DNA of 23,482 nt from CAZMXP01 sp964570285 (GCA_964570285.1 CAZMXP010000068.1:1-23482), one strand, 5' to 3'. Positions 15,805-23,155 are shown, numbered from the stretch's first letter. Numbers and translations are program-made. Notes: generated by a model not told the origin, from the sequence alone.

Positions 15805-15812
15805 AGAAAAGA
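15805..15812. repeat. Target-site duplication, right copy (AGAAAAGA)
   Basis: Identical to 15528-15535 and adjacent to the right terminal inverted repeat of the insertion. Confidence 0.85.
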
Positions 15813-17101
15813 CGCCCGCACCGCCTCCGTCAGCGCTTTGCCCTCCGGGGGATCGGGCAGCGCGTACCGCGTCAGGTCTCGCGGCAGATCCATGTCAACG
15901 GCAGGGAGCGTCCCTTCCGTCCCAACCGCCCCCGCGCCGTGGATGTAGGCGCGGCTCCCGTCGATATCCGCCCAGCCGAGGTGGACGAAGACGCGGCGGC
16001 GCTCGATTCCGCGCGAGAACATCTGAATTGCGGCCCGCGCATGGTCCCGCGCCCCGAAGCCCGCGGAGACCACCGCACCGCCGCCTAGGTGCTCCATCGG
16101 CCAGTTCATGGCCCCGAAGCGGTGGGCGGGCAGGCGGAACGTGATCGTCCGCTGCCCAATCCGGGCCTCGATCTCCAGCGCCGACTGCGATTCCTGGCCG
16201 TCGTCGCGGGCGATCTCCGCGATGATCCTGGCGCGGAAGTTGGTGAGTCGATCCTCGACCTCGGCTCCCTCGACGATGCGCACCCGGTAGATCCCGTCCT
16301 CGCGCTCGCGGTACTCGCCCGCCTCGGCCAGTATCCCGCTCGACTTCGCGTCCGCGGCGGGTGGGGCGCGCAAGGCGTCCTCGGCCAGCGCGAACACGTC
16401 CGCAGCCGTGTGGCCTGAGGCGATGTAGTCGTCGAGCCCGACCTTCTCTCCGGCGGGACCGCCGGGCAGGTAGATGATGAACACCCGCCCTCCGCGCGAC
16501 TCGATGTACGCCTTCAGGCGCCTGAGAGCCGCGTCCACCTCACGCTTCGTCGTCACATCGGAGTCGAAGCAAAGGTAGAAGTCGCGGGGGGTGCCGTCGA
16601 CGGCCTTGAACGCGATGGCCTCCCAGTCGCCGAGCGCCGTGAGCCCACCGAGGGCGTTCCGTCCACGGAACCCGTAGACGCCGGTGACGCCGATGCAATA
16701 GATCGCCGCGCTGGTCGCGGAATCCACCTTGCGCGCTCCTTCCGTCAGAACGAGCGGCCTTGCGGGATCGCCGAGAATGGGCCGGCAGGCGCGCGGGACA
16801 TCAAGCACGGGGCGGGTGTTCGCCGGCGTTTCGTACTTGATGAGCCTGCCCCCTTTCCCCGCGCGCGGCTGGTCGGGCCGGAACTGGAACGTGACAACCT
16901 CGCCGGCCACGTTGCAAATCGGGACGAGAAGGCCGGGCACGAGACGCTGCGCGCGGCCGAAGCCGAGGAACTCAAGGTCTGACTTGCGGCGCAGGGTGCG
17001 GTAGTTGCGCGCAATCGCGACCGGGGCGGAGATCGCGGAGTCTGCGATCAGCTTTGCGTGCGCGGGATCGAGATCGAGTCCCGCGTAGTCGGTGACGCCG
17101 C

Positions 17102-17350
17102 TCATGTGCGCGCTCCCGCCCCGTTCATGGCCAAGAGGAGAAGCGCGATGTCGCGCTTGAAGATTCGAAGGCGTCCGCCGTGGCCCGGACGGGTCTTGAT
17201 CGCCCGCAGCTCGCCCGCGGCGATCCTGCGCCTCAGTGTGATCTCGGCGACGCCGAGAGCCGCTGCTGCCTCTGCGAGCGTGACAACTGCTGCGAGGTCC
17301 GCGAGCGCCGCGAGAGCCTCGTCGAGCGAGAGGGCGTGTACTTGTTTCAT
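17102..17350 (-). CDS. Small helix-turn-helix regulator upstream of the primase gene
   Basis: An 82-residue protein from the ATG at 17350. VVTLAEAAAALGVAEITLRRRIAAGELRAIKTR (about 21-53) is a clear MerR/excisionase-like HTH, followed by a basic wing (GGRLRIFKRDIALLLLAM). The stop overlaps the primase start (ATGA), so the two are co-translated. The longer frame to 17662 is rejected because it overlaps the preceding gene and is low-complexity. A perfect 10-bp inverted repeat abuts the start codon and includes the GGGG of the ribosome site, which suggests autoregulation. It is probably an early-gene regulator or replication initiator accessory; family is inferred from the HTH only. Confidence 0.72.
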   Translation of the reverse strand: MKQVHALSLDEALAALADLAAVVTLAEAAAALGVAEITLRRRIAAGELRAIKTRPGHGGRLRIFKRDIALLLLAMNGAGART

Positions 17351-17377
17351 CGTCGAGCCCCATGATCGGGCTCGACG
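17351..17377. promoter_or_regulatory. Perfect 10-bp inverted repeat abutting the HTH start codon
   Basis: CGTCGAGCCC (17351-17360) and GGGCTCGACG (17368-17377) are perfect complements around a 7-base spacer. On the transcribed strand the second arm ends at the base before the ATG and contains the likely ribosome site (GGGG). It could be an operator for the encoded HTH protein or an RNA hairpin hiding the ribosome site. Confidence 0.65.
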
Positions 17378-17380
17378 CGC

Positions 17381-17395
17381 AGGCCGATATGGCCT
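17381..17395. promoter_or_regulatory. Second short palindrome upstream of the HTH gene
   Basis: AGGCC (17381-17385) and GGCCT (17391-17395) flank GATAT. It lies in the 67-bp gap between the two genes, near the 10-bp inverted repeat, and may be a second operator half or chance in GC-rich DNA. Confidence 0.3.
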
Positions 17396-17417
17396 CACAT
17401 CGAGGCTACATTCCGGC

Positions 17418-18149
17418 TCACGTCCATGTGCGCTCCCGCGGCGCGCGGTAGCCCGTGCCGTTCCTCGGATTGGTGAAGCCGTAGTGCGGCAGGAGCTTCT
17501 CGGAGAAGATGCGGCGGATGTTGGCCTCGCTGGTCCGCCGGCCGGCGGGGAGCCTCGCTGCGACCTGGCCAGCCGTGAGAGGACCTTCGCGAACCACCAG
17601 CTCCGCGATGGCCTGGGCCGTGTCGCCCAAGGGGGGTCTTCTCTCACCGATCCCGAGCGCACGCGCCTGGTACTCCAGGTTCAACCGCACGTGGACCAGC
17701 AGTTCTTCCCTGCCAGCCGGGCCGAGGTGCGCCCAGATGTCGGTCGCGTCCTCCGGCATGTCGCCCAGCGCAACGCTGAAGACGCTATCGCGGTCCGTCA
17801 ACGCGAAGCGCTCGCGGAGCGACCGGTGGCCGCGGTCGGGGGCGCCCTCGGCCTCCGCGACGTCGACGGCCGCAGGCCCGTGGACGCAGTCCATGCCCCC
17901 GTCGCGGTGCCTCAGCACCACGATCGCGCGCGGACCGGGGGCGATGTGGACCTCGACGGCAACGGCGCCGACGCAGGGCCAGGCGTGCCTCAGCGTCGGG
18001 CGGAGGACCCCGACGGCGCGCCGGTGGCACGTCACGCATAGTCCCCACAGGCGCTCGGCGAGGTCACAGCCGGCGGGGACGGGCCGCTCGAGTGCTCGGG
18101 AGCGACCCGCCGCGGCGGACTTGGCACCAATCGTCTCTCGCTTGTCCAT
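17418..18149 (-). CDS. Phage hypothetical protein with C-terminal winged-helix-like region
   Basis: A 243-residue protein from the ATG at 18149, preferred because AAGGAG lies nine bases upstream; an ATG at 18167 would add six residues. Residues 38-42 (CVTCH) carry a CxxC pair that could be half of a zinc site. The C-terminal 60 residues (AQAIAELVVREGPLTAGQVAARLPAGRRTSEANIRRIFSEKL, then YGFTNPRNGTGYRAPR) look like a winged helix-turn-helix. I do not recognise the family. It is the first gene of the left-going replication segment, so an initiator or regulator role is plausible. Long frames in the other directions here are low-complexity shadows. Confidence 0.6.
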   Translation of the reverse strand: MDKRETIGAKSAAAGRSRALERPVPAGCDLAERLWGLCVTCHRRAVGVLRPTLRHAWPCVGAVAVEVHIAPGPRAIVVLRHRDGGMDCVHGPAAVDVAEAEGAPDRGHRSLRERFALTDRDSVFSVALGDMPEDATDIWAHLGPAGREELLVHVRLNLEYQARALGIGERRPPLGDTAQAIAELVVREGPLTAGQVAARLPAGRRTSEANIRRIFSEKLLPHYGFTNPRNGTGYRAPRERTWT

Positions 18150-18184
18150 GGTCTCCGGCTCCTTCATGCCGGACCATGGCAAGA

Positions 18185-18214
18185 CGACAGCGGGGGCCCG
18201 GCGAACCGCTGTCG
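18185..18214. promoter_or_regulatory. 9-bp inverted repeat in the leader of the replication segment
   Basis: CGACAGCGG (18185-18193) pairs perfectly with CCGCTGTCG (18206-18214) across a 12-base loop, ending 36 bases before the ATG at 18149 on the minus strand. It may be an operator or a leader hairpin. Confidence 0.45.
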
Positions 18215-18598
18215 GTTGCGCAGGACGCCTCCGCATTGGAGCTTGGCGTCTCCCTCCCCGGCCCTACCGGCGCGACTGGGCACGCCGGAGTGCGAGGAGC
18301 ATGTCTTGCAGGGTCGCCACGCCCATCGGCGCGACCCAACACCATCTTGCATCATCATGGAGACACATTCGGGCGCGAGGCGGCAGGTCACCCTCCGCCC
18401 TGGCGCCGGGATGGCTGGGGGGTCGCGGCCGCGTCGCCTAGATCGTGCGATCAGCCGGCAGGGCGCGCGACTCTCGTGCCGGCGGTGCGTACGCCCCGGA
18501 CTCGGCTATGCAGGCGGGTTCCGGGCCGTTCGCCCCCGGTGAGGTGTCATGTTCCGGAGGGTCGTCGTGGCCGACGCGGCCGCCGCGGTTGCGCACGC

Positions 18599-18716
18599 GA
18601 AAACCGGTTTCGACGCCTTTTCGGGGCGTTTCGACCCCTCTAATCCAGGCCCTTTTCGCCCGAAAACCCGCCCCCATGGCGGATTCCACCCCGGAAAGCC
18701 CCGAAGGGAAAACCCG
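18599..18716 (+). repeat. Three direct copies of GAAAACCSG plus palindromes
   Basis: GAAAACCGG begins at 18599 and GAAAACCCG at 18662 and 18708. Two palindromes (18601-18610 and 18653-18666) are embedded. A-runs are rare elsewhere in the element, so the clustering stands out. Confidence 0.45.
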
Positions 18717-18759
18717 TGAGAATATGCGCGCCGTGGCGCCACCGGACATCGGCCCGCGC

Positions 18760-18816
18760 GATGCCACAAAATCACCCCCCCTCCCCCCGATGCCACCACA
18801 TTGGCATCGTGGCATC
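18760..18816. repeat. Cluster of four TGGCATC/GATGCCA half-sites
   Basis: GATGCCAC occurs at 18760-18767 and 18789-18796; the inverse occurs at 18802-18808 (TGGCATC) and 18809-18816 (GTGGCATC). The last three can form alternative hairpins. The cluster lies just downstream of the HNH stop, so it could terminate packaging-gene transcription or bind a protein. Confidence 0.6.
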
Positions 18817-18867
18817 CTCCCGCGCCCCGCGTGCGCACCGCTTGCGACCGGCCACGCCGCGGGCCCG

Positions 18868-19239
18868 TCACGCCCGCGTGGCGGCGTCCGTCCCGCCGAC
18901 CGCCTTGCCGCGGCGCCTCGCCTCCCCCTCGCGCAGCGCGTGGCAGCGCGTGCAGAGGCTCGCGAGGTTCGACCACGCGAACGCGAGGTCCGGGCGCTCC
19001 GCGAGCCCCTCGACGTGATGCACCTGGACGGCGGGCTCGCCCCTCCCGTGCGCCCTGCAGTCCTCGCAGAGCGGGTCGCGCGCGAGCTTCATCACGCGCA
19101 GCCTGCGCCAGCGGGCCGTGGCCCGGATGCGCCGCGCCCCGGCGAGCGCGGGGTCGAGCATCCTCCGCGACTCGTACTCCCTGTCGAGGTCCGCCCTGCC
19201 GCGCGCGTCGCGCAGGCGCTTCGAGTGGGAGTCGGGCAT
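18868..19239 (-). CDS. HNH endonuclease, phage packaging-associated
   Basis: A 123-residue protein. The HNH fold is clear: a zinc pair CEDC (58-61), HH at 74-75 (VQVHHVEGLAERPDL), the central Asn91 (WSNLASL) and a second zinc pair CTRCH (96-100). Many cos-type phages and their relatives encode such HNH proteins next to terminase, where they help nick cos DNA with the large subunit. The ATG at 19239 lies 11 bases after the TerL stop. The N-terminal 50 residues are basic and may grip DNA. HNH next to TerL supports a cos packaging mode; this is inference. Confidence 0.88.
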   Translation of the reverse strand: MPDSHSKRLRDARGRADLDREYESRRMLDPALAGARRIRATARWRRLRVMKLARDPLCEDCRAHGRGEPAVQVHHVEGLAERPDLAFAWSNLASLCTRCHALREGEARRRGKAVGGTDAATRA

Positions 19240-19250
19240 GGTCGGCACGG

Positions 19251-20891
19251 TCAGGCGAGGAGGATGCCGCGCCTCTCGTAGTTGGAGCGGACGGCGGGCG
19301 CGCGGACGATCGCGCGGCCGAGCGCCATGACGAGCGCGACGATGCCGTCGATCTTCTCCTTCGAGCGCGACTTCGACGGCTTGACGTTCCCCGCCGGGTC
19401 GGTCTCGACCATGACGTTGGTGGCGCACCAGCGCAGCACGGGATTGCCGTCGTGGCGCAGCTTGCCCTCGAGGACGAGCTTCTCGAGCTCCTTGCTGGGC
19501 GCGCTCATGCTCGCGAAGCCCTGCCCGAAGGGGACGACCTCGAGCCCGTCGTCGCGGAGCTGCGAGACGAGCTGGGTCGCGGCCCAGCGGTCGAAGGCGA
19601 GCTCCCGGATGTCGTAGGCCTCGCGCAGGGCGCGGAGGCGCTCGCGGACGGCGGCGTAGTCGGTCACGTTGCCGGGCGTGAGCTCCATGTGGCCCTCGCG
19701 CGCCCACGCGGCGTAGGGGACGCGGTCGCGCCTCTCGCGGAGGTGGGCGCCGTCGCGGGGGGCCCAGAAGAAGGGCAGCACCGCGTTGCCGTCGTCGGGG
19801 AAGAGCAGGACGAGCGCGGTCAGGTCCCTCGTGCTCGCGAGGTCGAGGCCCGCCCAGCAGGGCCGCCCTTCGAGGCTCGCCGGGTCGGGGGGCGCGGCGC
19901 ACGCGTCCCAGTCGGCGATGTCGATCCACGCGACGTCGGTCTGCGTGGCCATGTTGAGGTGGAGCCTCTTGAAGGTGTTCTGGTAGGAGGCCTGCTCGCG
20001 CGCGCGGGCGCACTCGCGCCGCAGGTATTCGGCCGGCACGCTGACGCCGAGGTTGGGGTTGACCCTCGCCCACACCTCCGGGTCGGTCCAGTCGTCGTCG
20101 CGCCGCGCCTCGTAGACGACCGGGAGGAAGGCGGGGTCGTCGATGACGCGGTCCCTGACCCTGCAGGCGTAGGCGTGCTTCTCGTTGCAGATCGACGGGC
20201 GCTCGAAGTCGGCGGTGGTGAGGTAGACGACGAGCGGCTGGCGCCTCGCGCCGGTGCTCGTGAGCAGGACCTCGACGAGGTCGGGGGTCGGCTGCGCGTG
20301 CAGCTCGTCGACGACGACGAGGTGGCTGTTGTACCCGTGCTGGCTACCGGCGTCCGCCGCGATCGCCTTGTAGCTCGACCCCGCGCCCTCGACGACGATG
20401 GAGTGCTGGTAGAGCGTGCAGGCGCGCGACAGGGTCGGCTCGTTGAGGATCTGCCGGCGCGACACGTCCCAGATGAGCCTCGCCTGGTCGCGGTCGGCGG
20501 CGGCGGCGTAGATCTCGGCCCCCTTCTCGCCGTCGCAGAAGAGCGCGTAGAGCGCGATGCCCGACGCCATGAGGCTCTTGCCCTGCTTGCGCGGCACGTA
20601 GACGAGGCACTCGCGGTAGCGGCGCGTGCCGTCGGGCCTCTTCCACCCGAAGAGGTTGCCGACGATGGCCTTCTGCCAGGGGGCGAGCAGGAGCGGCTTC
20701 CCGGCGAGGTCGCCCTTGACGTGGGTGAGGCAGTCCCTGAAGAAGCCGACGACGCGGTCGGCCGCCTCGGGGTCGAAGGCGCAGTCGCCCGCGGTGGCGA
20801 ACGGGTCGTAGCCGGGGACGAGGCGGAGGGTCCGCTCCCAGTCACCCGAGCCGGAGGTAGCCGCGCTTGTCTTCCGCTTCCGCTTCGCCAT
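19251..20891 (-). CDS. terL: Terminase large subunit (TerL)
   Basis: A 546-residue packaging motor. Walker A is the deviant VPRKQGKS (99-106), Walker B is LVVVDELHA with Asp195-Glu196, and the coupling motif is TTA (225-227). The nuclease domain shows Asp350 (GLDLASTRDLTAL), Asp434 (AFDRW) and Asp515 (KIDGIVALVMAL), the acidic triad expected for an RNase H-like fold. Length and motifs fit the HK97-type Terminase_1 family. The start overlaps the TerS gene by 50 bases. TerL cuts concatemeric DNA and pumps it into a prohead. The frame is intact. No portal gene follows, which is unusual. Confidence 0.95.
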   Translation of the reverse strand: MAKRKRKTSAATSGSGDWERTLRLVPGYDPFATAGDCAFDPEAADRVVGFFRDCLTHVKGDLAGKPLLLAPWQKAIVGNLFGWKRPDGTRRYRECLVYVPRKQGKSLMASGIALYALFCDGEKGAEIYAAAADRDQARLIWDVSRRQILNEPTLSRACTLYQHSIVVEGAGSSYKAIAADAGSQHGYNSHLVVVDELHAQPTPDLVEVLLTSTGARRQPLVVYLTTADFERPSICNEKHAYACRVRDRVIDDPAFLPVVYEARRDDDWTDPEVWARVNPNLGVSVPAEYLRRECARAREQASYQNTFKRLHLNMATQTDVAWIDIADWDACAAPPDPASLEGRPCWAGLDLASTRDLTALVLLFPDDGNAVLPFFWAPRDGAHLRERRDRVPYAAWAREGHMELTPGNVTDYAAVRERLRALREAYDIRELAFDRWAATQLVSQLRDDGLEVVPFGQGFASMSAPSKELEKLVLEGKLRHDGNPVLRWCATNVMVETDPAGNVKPSKSRSKEKIDGIVALVMALGRAIVRAPAVRSNYERRGILLA

Positions 20892-21324
20892 GGGAGGGGG
20901 TCTCGATCCGGGAGCGCGCCGACGGCGTCATGCCGAAGTGCTGCTCGAGCCTGAGGAGCTGCTCCGCGAGCATCGCGGCGATCCTCACCTGCGGGTAGGG
21001 GGCGAGTCCCCGGACGCCGCCGTCGCCGCCCTTCACGAGGTGGGTCTCGCCGTGCTGGCGGAGGAACTCCTCGGCCTTGCGCCATCTCGCCCAGAGGGTG
21101 CAGTAGCGGGCGAGGGCGTTCGCGTCGGCCGAAGCGAGCAGGCCCATGCCCGCGAGCAGGGGAGCGAGGTTCGTCCATGCCGCGGCGGCGTCGGGGTCGA
21201 GCCACTTGGGGCGGCGGGGCGCCGTGCCCTGCGGCGCGGGCTCGCGGGGGTTCCTGTTGCCGCGCCAGCTGCCGCGCATCCTGAGGACGCGCGTGGGGGT
21301 CGGGGGCGGTCCGCGCCTACCCAC
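20842..21324 (-). CDS. terS: Terminase small subunit, P27 family (TerS)
   Basis: A 160-residue protein with the P27-type start MGRRGPPPTPTRVLRMRGSW and the pattern PKWLDPDAAAAWTNLAPLLAGMGLLASADANALARYCTLWARWRKAEEFL. It recognises the packaging site and regulates TerL. The 3' end overlaps terL by 50 bases and the 5' end overlaps the preceding membrane-protein gene by 8 bases. The C terminus (PSARSRIETPSHGEAEAEDK) is disordered and overlaps the terL start region. Confidence 0.92.
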   Translation of the reverse strand: MGRRGPPPTPTRVLRMRGSWRGNRNPREPAPQGTAPRRPKWLDPDAAAAWTNLAPLLAGMGLLASADANALARYCTLWARWRKAEEFLRQHGETHLVKGGDGGVRGLAPYPQVRIAAMLAEQLLRLEQHFGMTPSARSRIETPSHGEAEAEDKRGYLRLG

Positions 21325-21529
21325 GGCGGCGCCTCCCCCAGGCGGCGAAGCCCCAGATCGCGAGGGCGCAGTAGACGCACATCAGCGTGCCCTGCGCCGG
21401 GAGGCCGGCGGCGAAGTCGACGGCGGCCCAGCTCGCGTTGGTGGCGGTCCAGATGATGAAGCAGGCGCGCACGCGCCGGATGTTGAGGACCGTCGCGGCG
21501 AGCGAGGCGAGGGCGAGGATCCACGTCAT
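21317..21529 (-). CDS. Small PnuC-like three-helix membrane protein
   Basis: A 70-residue hydrophobic protein from the ATG at 21529. MTWILALASLAATVLNIRRVRACFIIWTATNASWAAVDFAAGLPAQGTLMCVYCALAIWGFAAW resembles one repeat of PnuC-type vitamin transporters (the NIRR, W-T-ATN-W pattern), and such short copies occur in phage genomes. It has three likely membrane helices and a short Arg-rich tail (GRRRRG). The start overlaps the stop of a 23-residue ORF (ATGA) and the 3' end overlaps terS by 8 bases. Function in phages is unknown; transport activity by itself is doubtful. Confidence 0.7.
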   Translation of the reverse strand: MTWILALASLAATVLNIRRVRACFIIWTATNASWAAVDFAAGLPAQGTLMCVYCALAIWGFAAWGRRRRG

Positions 21530-21597
21530 CGCGGCCACCTCGGGCGCCGGAGCGTGCCGCAGAGGATGATCAGCGCGACCCACGCGAGGGGGCTCAT
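21526..21597 (-). CDS. 23-residue membrane-type micropeptide
   Basis: The ATG at 21597 overlaps the stop of the methyltransferase gene (ATGA), and its own stop overlaps the ATG of the PnuC-like gene (ATGA). The product MSPLAWVALIILCGTLRRPRWPR is one short hydrophobic helix with a basic tail, fitting a single-pass micropeptide. It could equally be a translational relay. The paired couplings make it more than chance. Confidence 0.5.
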   Translation of the reverse strand: MSPLAWVALIILCGTLRRPRWPR

Positions 21598-22892
21598 GCC
21601 GGCACCCGCTCCGCCTTCTTCCCGCTGAACCTCTCGAAGCGGGACACGATCACGTCGGCGTAGGCGCAGTCGATCTCCATCAGGAACGCCTTGCGCCCGG
21701 TCATCTCGGCCCCGATGAGAGTGCTGCCCGATCCCCCGAAGAGGTCGAGGACGTTCTCGCTGGTGCGTGACGAGTACTCGATGGCGCGCGTCGCAAGCTC
21801 GACGGGCTTCTCGGTGAGGTGCACGGATCTCTGCGACGTGACCTTCTTCACTTCCCACAGGTCGGGCACGTTGGCCGGCCCGAAGAACTGGTGGCCCGCG
21901 CCGAGTTTCCATCCATAGAATGCCCACTCGTGAGCACCCATGAAGTCCTTCCGCGTGAGCACGGGGTGCAGCTTGTTCCAGATGATCGACTGCGAGAAGT
22001 ACAGGTCGTGCGCCTTCAGCACGGGCGGATAGTTGCCGCAGTTCGCGTAGCCGCCCCAGATGTAGAAGCTGCGGCCCGGCAGGAGGACGCGTGCGATGTT
22101 CCCGAACCAGGCGTGGAGCAGCGCGTCGAACGCCTCGTCGGAGACGAAGTCGTTCGCGAGCGGCCTGTCCTTCGCTCGCATCTTCCCCGTGGGCTTGCTC
22201 TTCTCGGGGTGGCGCACGACATCGAGCTTCTGGTGGTGCGTCTGCGTGAACGATGACAGCCCGGCCGCGATCGCGTTGTTGCTTCGAGGCGAGAGGAAAA
22301 CGTTGTAGGGAGGGTCGGTATTGCAAAGGTGGATCTTCGCCCCGTCGAGGAGGCGGTCCACGTCCTCGGGCTTCGAGCTGTCGCCGCAGAGCAGGCGATG
22401 GTCGCCGAGCAGCCACAGGTCGCCGGGCTTGGTCGTCGGCTCGTCCGGCGGCTCGGGGATCTCGTCGGGGTCGCACTGCCCCTCGTTGACGACCGGGGGC
22501 ATCAGGTCGGCGAACATCGCGGCCAAGGCGTCGTTGTCGGTCCTGATCGTCGCCAAGAGCGCGGCGAGGTTCTCGTCGTTCTTGCCCGCGAGCGCGGCGA
22601 GAGGGTCGAGGCTCACGAGCAGCTTGTCGGCCTCCTCCCTCGACACGTCCAGGACGAGCACGGGGACTTCCATGTCCGGCGTCGTCTCCGCCCGCAGGTG
22701 GCCGTCTACGAGTTCGAGGGAGCCGTCCTCGGTCTCGCGGGCGATCAGCGCGTCCGCATAGCCGATCTCGGCGAGCACGCCCTGCAGCGCCTCCCGCTGT
22801 GCCTTCGGATGCGTCCTCCAGTTGCGGGGATGGGGCTTCAGGTCCTTCGCGGGGACGCGGCGGAGGCCCTTGATGCGGTCGCGGATCTGCAT
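21594..22892 (-). CDS. ParB-like domain fused to N6/N4 DNA methyltransferase
   Basis: A 432-residue protein. The N-terminal ParB/sulfiredoxin-like domain (about 10-100) has LKPHPRNWR and LVDGHLRAE. The methyltransferase domain (about 155-425) has motif IV DPPY (193-196) and, later in the chain, the AdoMet motif LDLFGGSGST, the order of beta-class enzymes. Substrate is adenine-N6 or cytosine-N4 in a short site. Prophages carry such orphan ParB-methylase fusions, which may protect phage DNA from host restriction. The start is chosen because an AT-rich promoter and palindromes lie just upstream. It leads the packaging operon. Confidence 0.9.
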   Translation of the reverse strand: MQIRDRIKGLRRVPAKDLKPHPRNWRTHPKAQREALQGVLAEIGYADALIARETEDGSLELVDGHLRAETTPDMEVPVLVLDVSREEADKLLVSLDPLAALAGKNDENLAALLATIRTDNDALAAMFADLMPPVVNEGQCDPDEIPEPPDEPTTKPGDLWLLGDHRLLCGDSSKPEDVDRLLDGAKIHLCNTDPPYNVFLSPRSNNAIAAGLSSFTQTHHQKLDVVRHPEKSKPTGKMRAKDRPLANDFVSDEAFDALLHAWFGNIARVLLPGRSFYIWGGYANCGNYPPVLKAHDLYFSQSIIWNKLHPVLTRKDFMGAHEWAFYGWKLGAGHQFFGPANVPDLWEVKKVTSQRSVHLTEKPVELATRAIEYSSRTSENVLDLFGGSGSTLIGAEMTGRKAFLMEIDCAYADVIVSRFERFSGKKAERVPA

Positions 22893-22900
22893 AACGGCAG

Positions 22901-22928
22901 ATTATCGCATGTATGTGAACATGCACAA
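22901..22928 (-). promoter_or_regulatory. Promoter of the methyltransferase/packaging operon
   Basis: On the minus strand TTGTGC (22923-22928) and GATAAT (22901-22906) are 16 bases apart. The -10 ends only eight bases before the ATG at 22892, so the transcript would be leaderless or nearly so. The inverted repeat GCATGT/ACATGC (22907-22912, 22919-22924) fills the spacer and overlaps the -35. Confidence 0.55.
22907..22924. promoter_or_regulatory. Operator-like inverted repeat between -35 and -10
   Basis: GCATGT and ACATGC are perfect 6-bp arms around a 6-base spacer. A protein bound here would block polymerase directly. Confidence 0.55.
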
Positions 22929-22941
22929 TGGCTATAGCCAT
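22928..22941. promoter_or_regulatory. Perfect 14-bp palindrome upstream of the promoter
   Basis: ATGGCTATAGCCAT reads identically on both strands and adjoins the -35. It is likely a dimer-binding operator. Confidence 0.6.
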
Positions 22942-22993
22942 CCGTGCTGCGCACGGACCGCGGAACGCCACTTGCGCCGAGGGATTCAGCGGG

Positions 22994-23155
22994 TCATCGC
23001 CCCAAGTAGAGGGTGCGCCAATCGATGTGGCCCGCCAGGATCTCGAACATCTCGGTATCGATGTGCCTCAGGGGGAGTGCGGCCACGCAGGCGGCGAGGT
23101 ACTGCCTGACCGACCGCAGCACGCCATTGCGAGTCGCCGGGAGCCTTACCCGCAC
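22994..23155 (-). CDS. Small hypothetical protein, possibly the tail of a broken gene
   Basis: The minus frame ending at 22994 has protein-like codon use in its last 50 codons (LRSVRQYLAACVAALPLRHIDTEMFEILAGHIDWRTLYLGR). The only plausible nearby start is a GTG at 23155, giving 53 residues; farther upstream the same frame becomes Arg/Pro-rich and unconvincing. It may be a small gene or a truncated remnant. A plus-strand frame starts only 22 bases away in the opposite direction, so the interpretation is open. I do not recognise a family. Confidence 0.35.
   Translation of the reverse strand: MRVRLPATRNGVLRSVRQYLAACVAALPLRHIDTEMFEILAGHIDWRTLYLGR

Larger units (their letters stand above)
13964..17105 (-). 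pseudogene. TOPRIM/DUF927 primase-helicase gene interrupted by a 269-bp MITE-like insertion
   Basis: This is the element's main replication protein. It has an N-terminal DUF3854/TOPRIM-like region (about 1-245) with TEG at 121-123, CFDSD at 179-183 and GLDDY near 225, then a DUF927-like region, then a P-loop (SGDTGVGKSE, Lys473 of the restored protein) and Walker B (ILVVDDFAP). TOPRIM primases make primers and the P-loop part unwinds DNA. The first frame runs from the ATG at 17105 through the insertion and ends out of frame at 15357. The helicase half lies in another frame, open from about 15795 to 13964, with only a TTG at 15523 as early start. Deleting 277 bases (element plus one target copy) gives 955 codons including the stop and a smooth join (EAVRASFLTLRVAALRITGPLL). 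The two halves could still be made separately or by frameshifting, so loss of function is inferred. Confidence 0.85.
18215..18867. other. Repeat-rich intergenic gap between HNH gene and replication genes
   Basis: This 0.65-kb stretch holds no gene I can support; frames on both strands are low-complexity. It is the most structured non-coding part of the element: a GATCG-TG-CGATC palindrome (18441-18452), AAACCGGTTT (18601-18610), TTTTCG-CC-CGAAAA (18653-18666), three direct copies of GAAAACCSG (18599, 18662, 18708) and four TGGCATC/GATGCCA half-sites (18760-18816). Candidate roles are promoter/operator for the leftward genes, a replication origin, or a packaging (cos) site near the HNH and terminase genes. 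Confidence 0.5.

Noticed and set aside
18164..18391. 75-residue minus-strand frame with an ATGA overlap on the 18167 start
   Set aside because: The overlap is attractive, but the composition is not convincing, the next gene is better started at 18149, and a 9-bp inverted repeat lies inside it. Not excluded.
18801..20954. 717-residue plus-strand frame
   Set aside because: Shadow of HNH and TerL on the other strand; repetitive Val/Ala/Asp/Glu/Arg composition.
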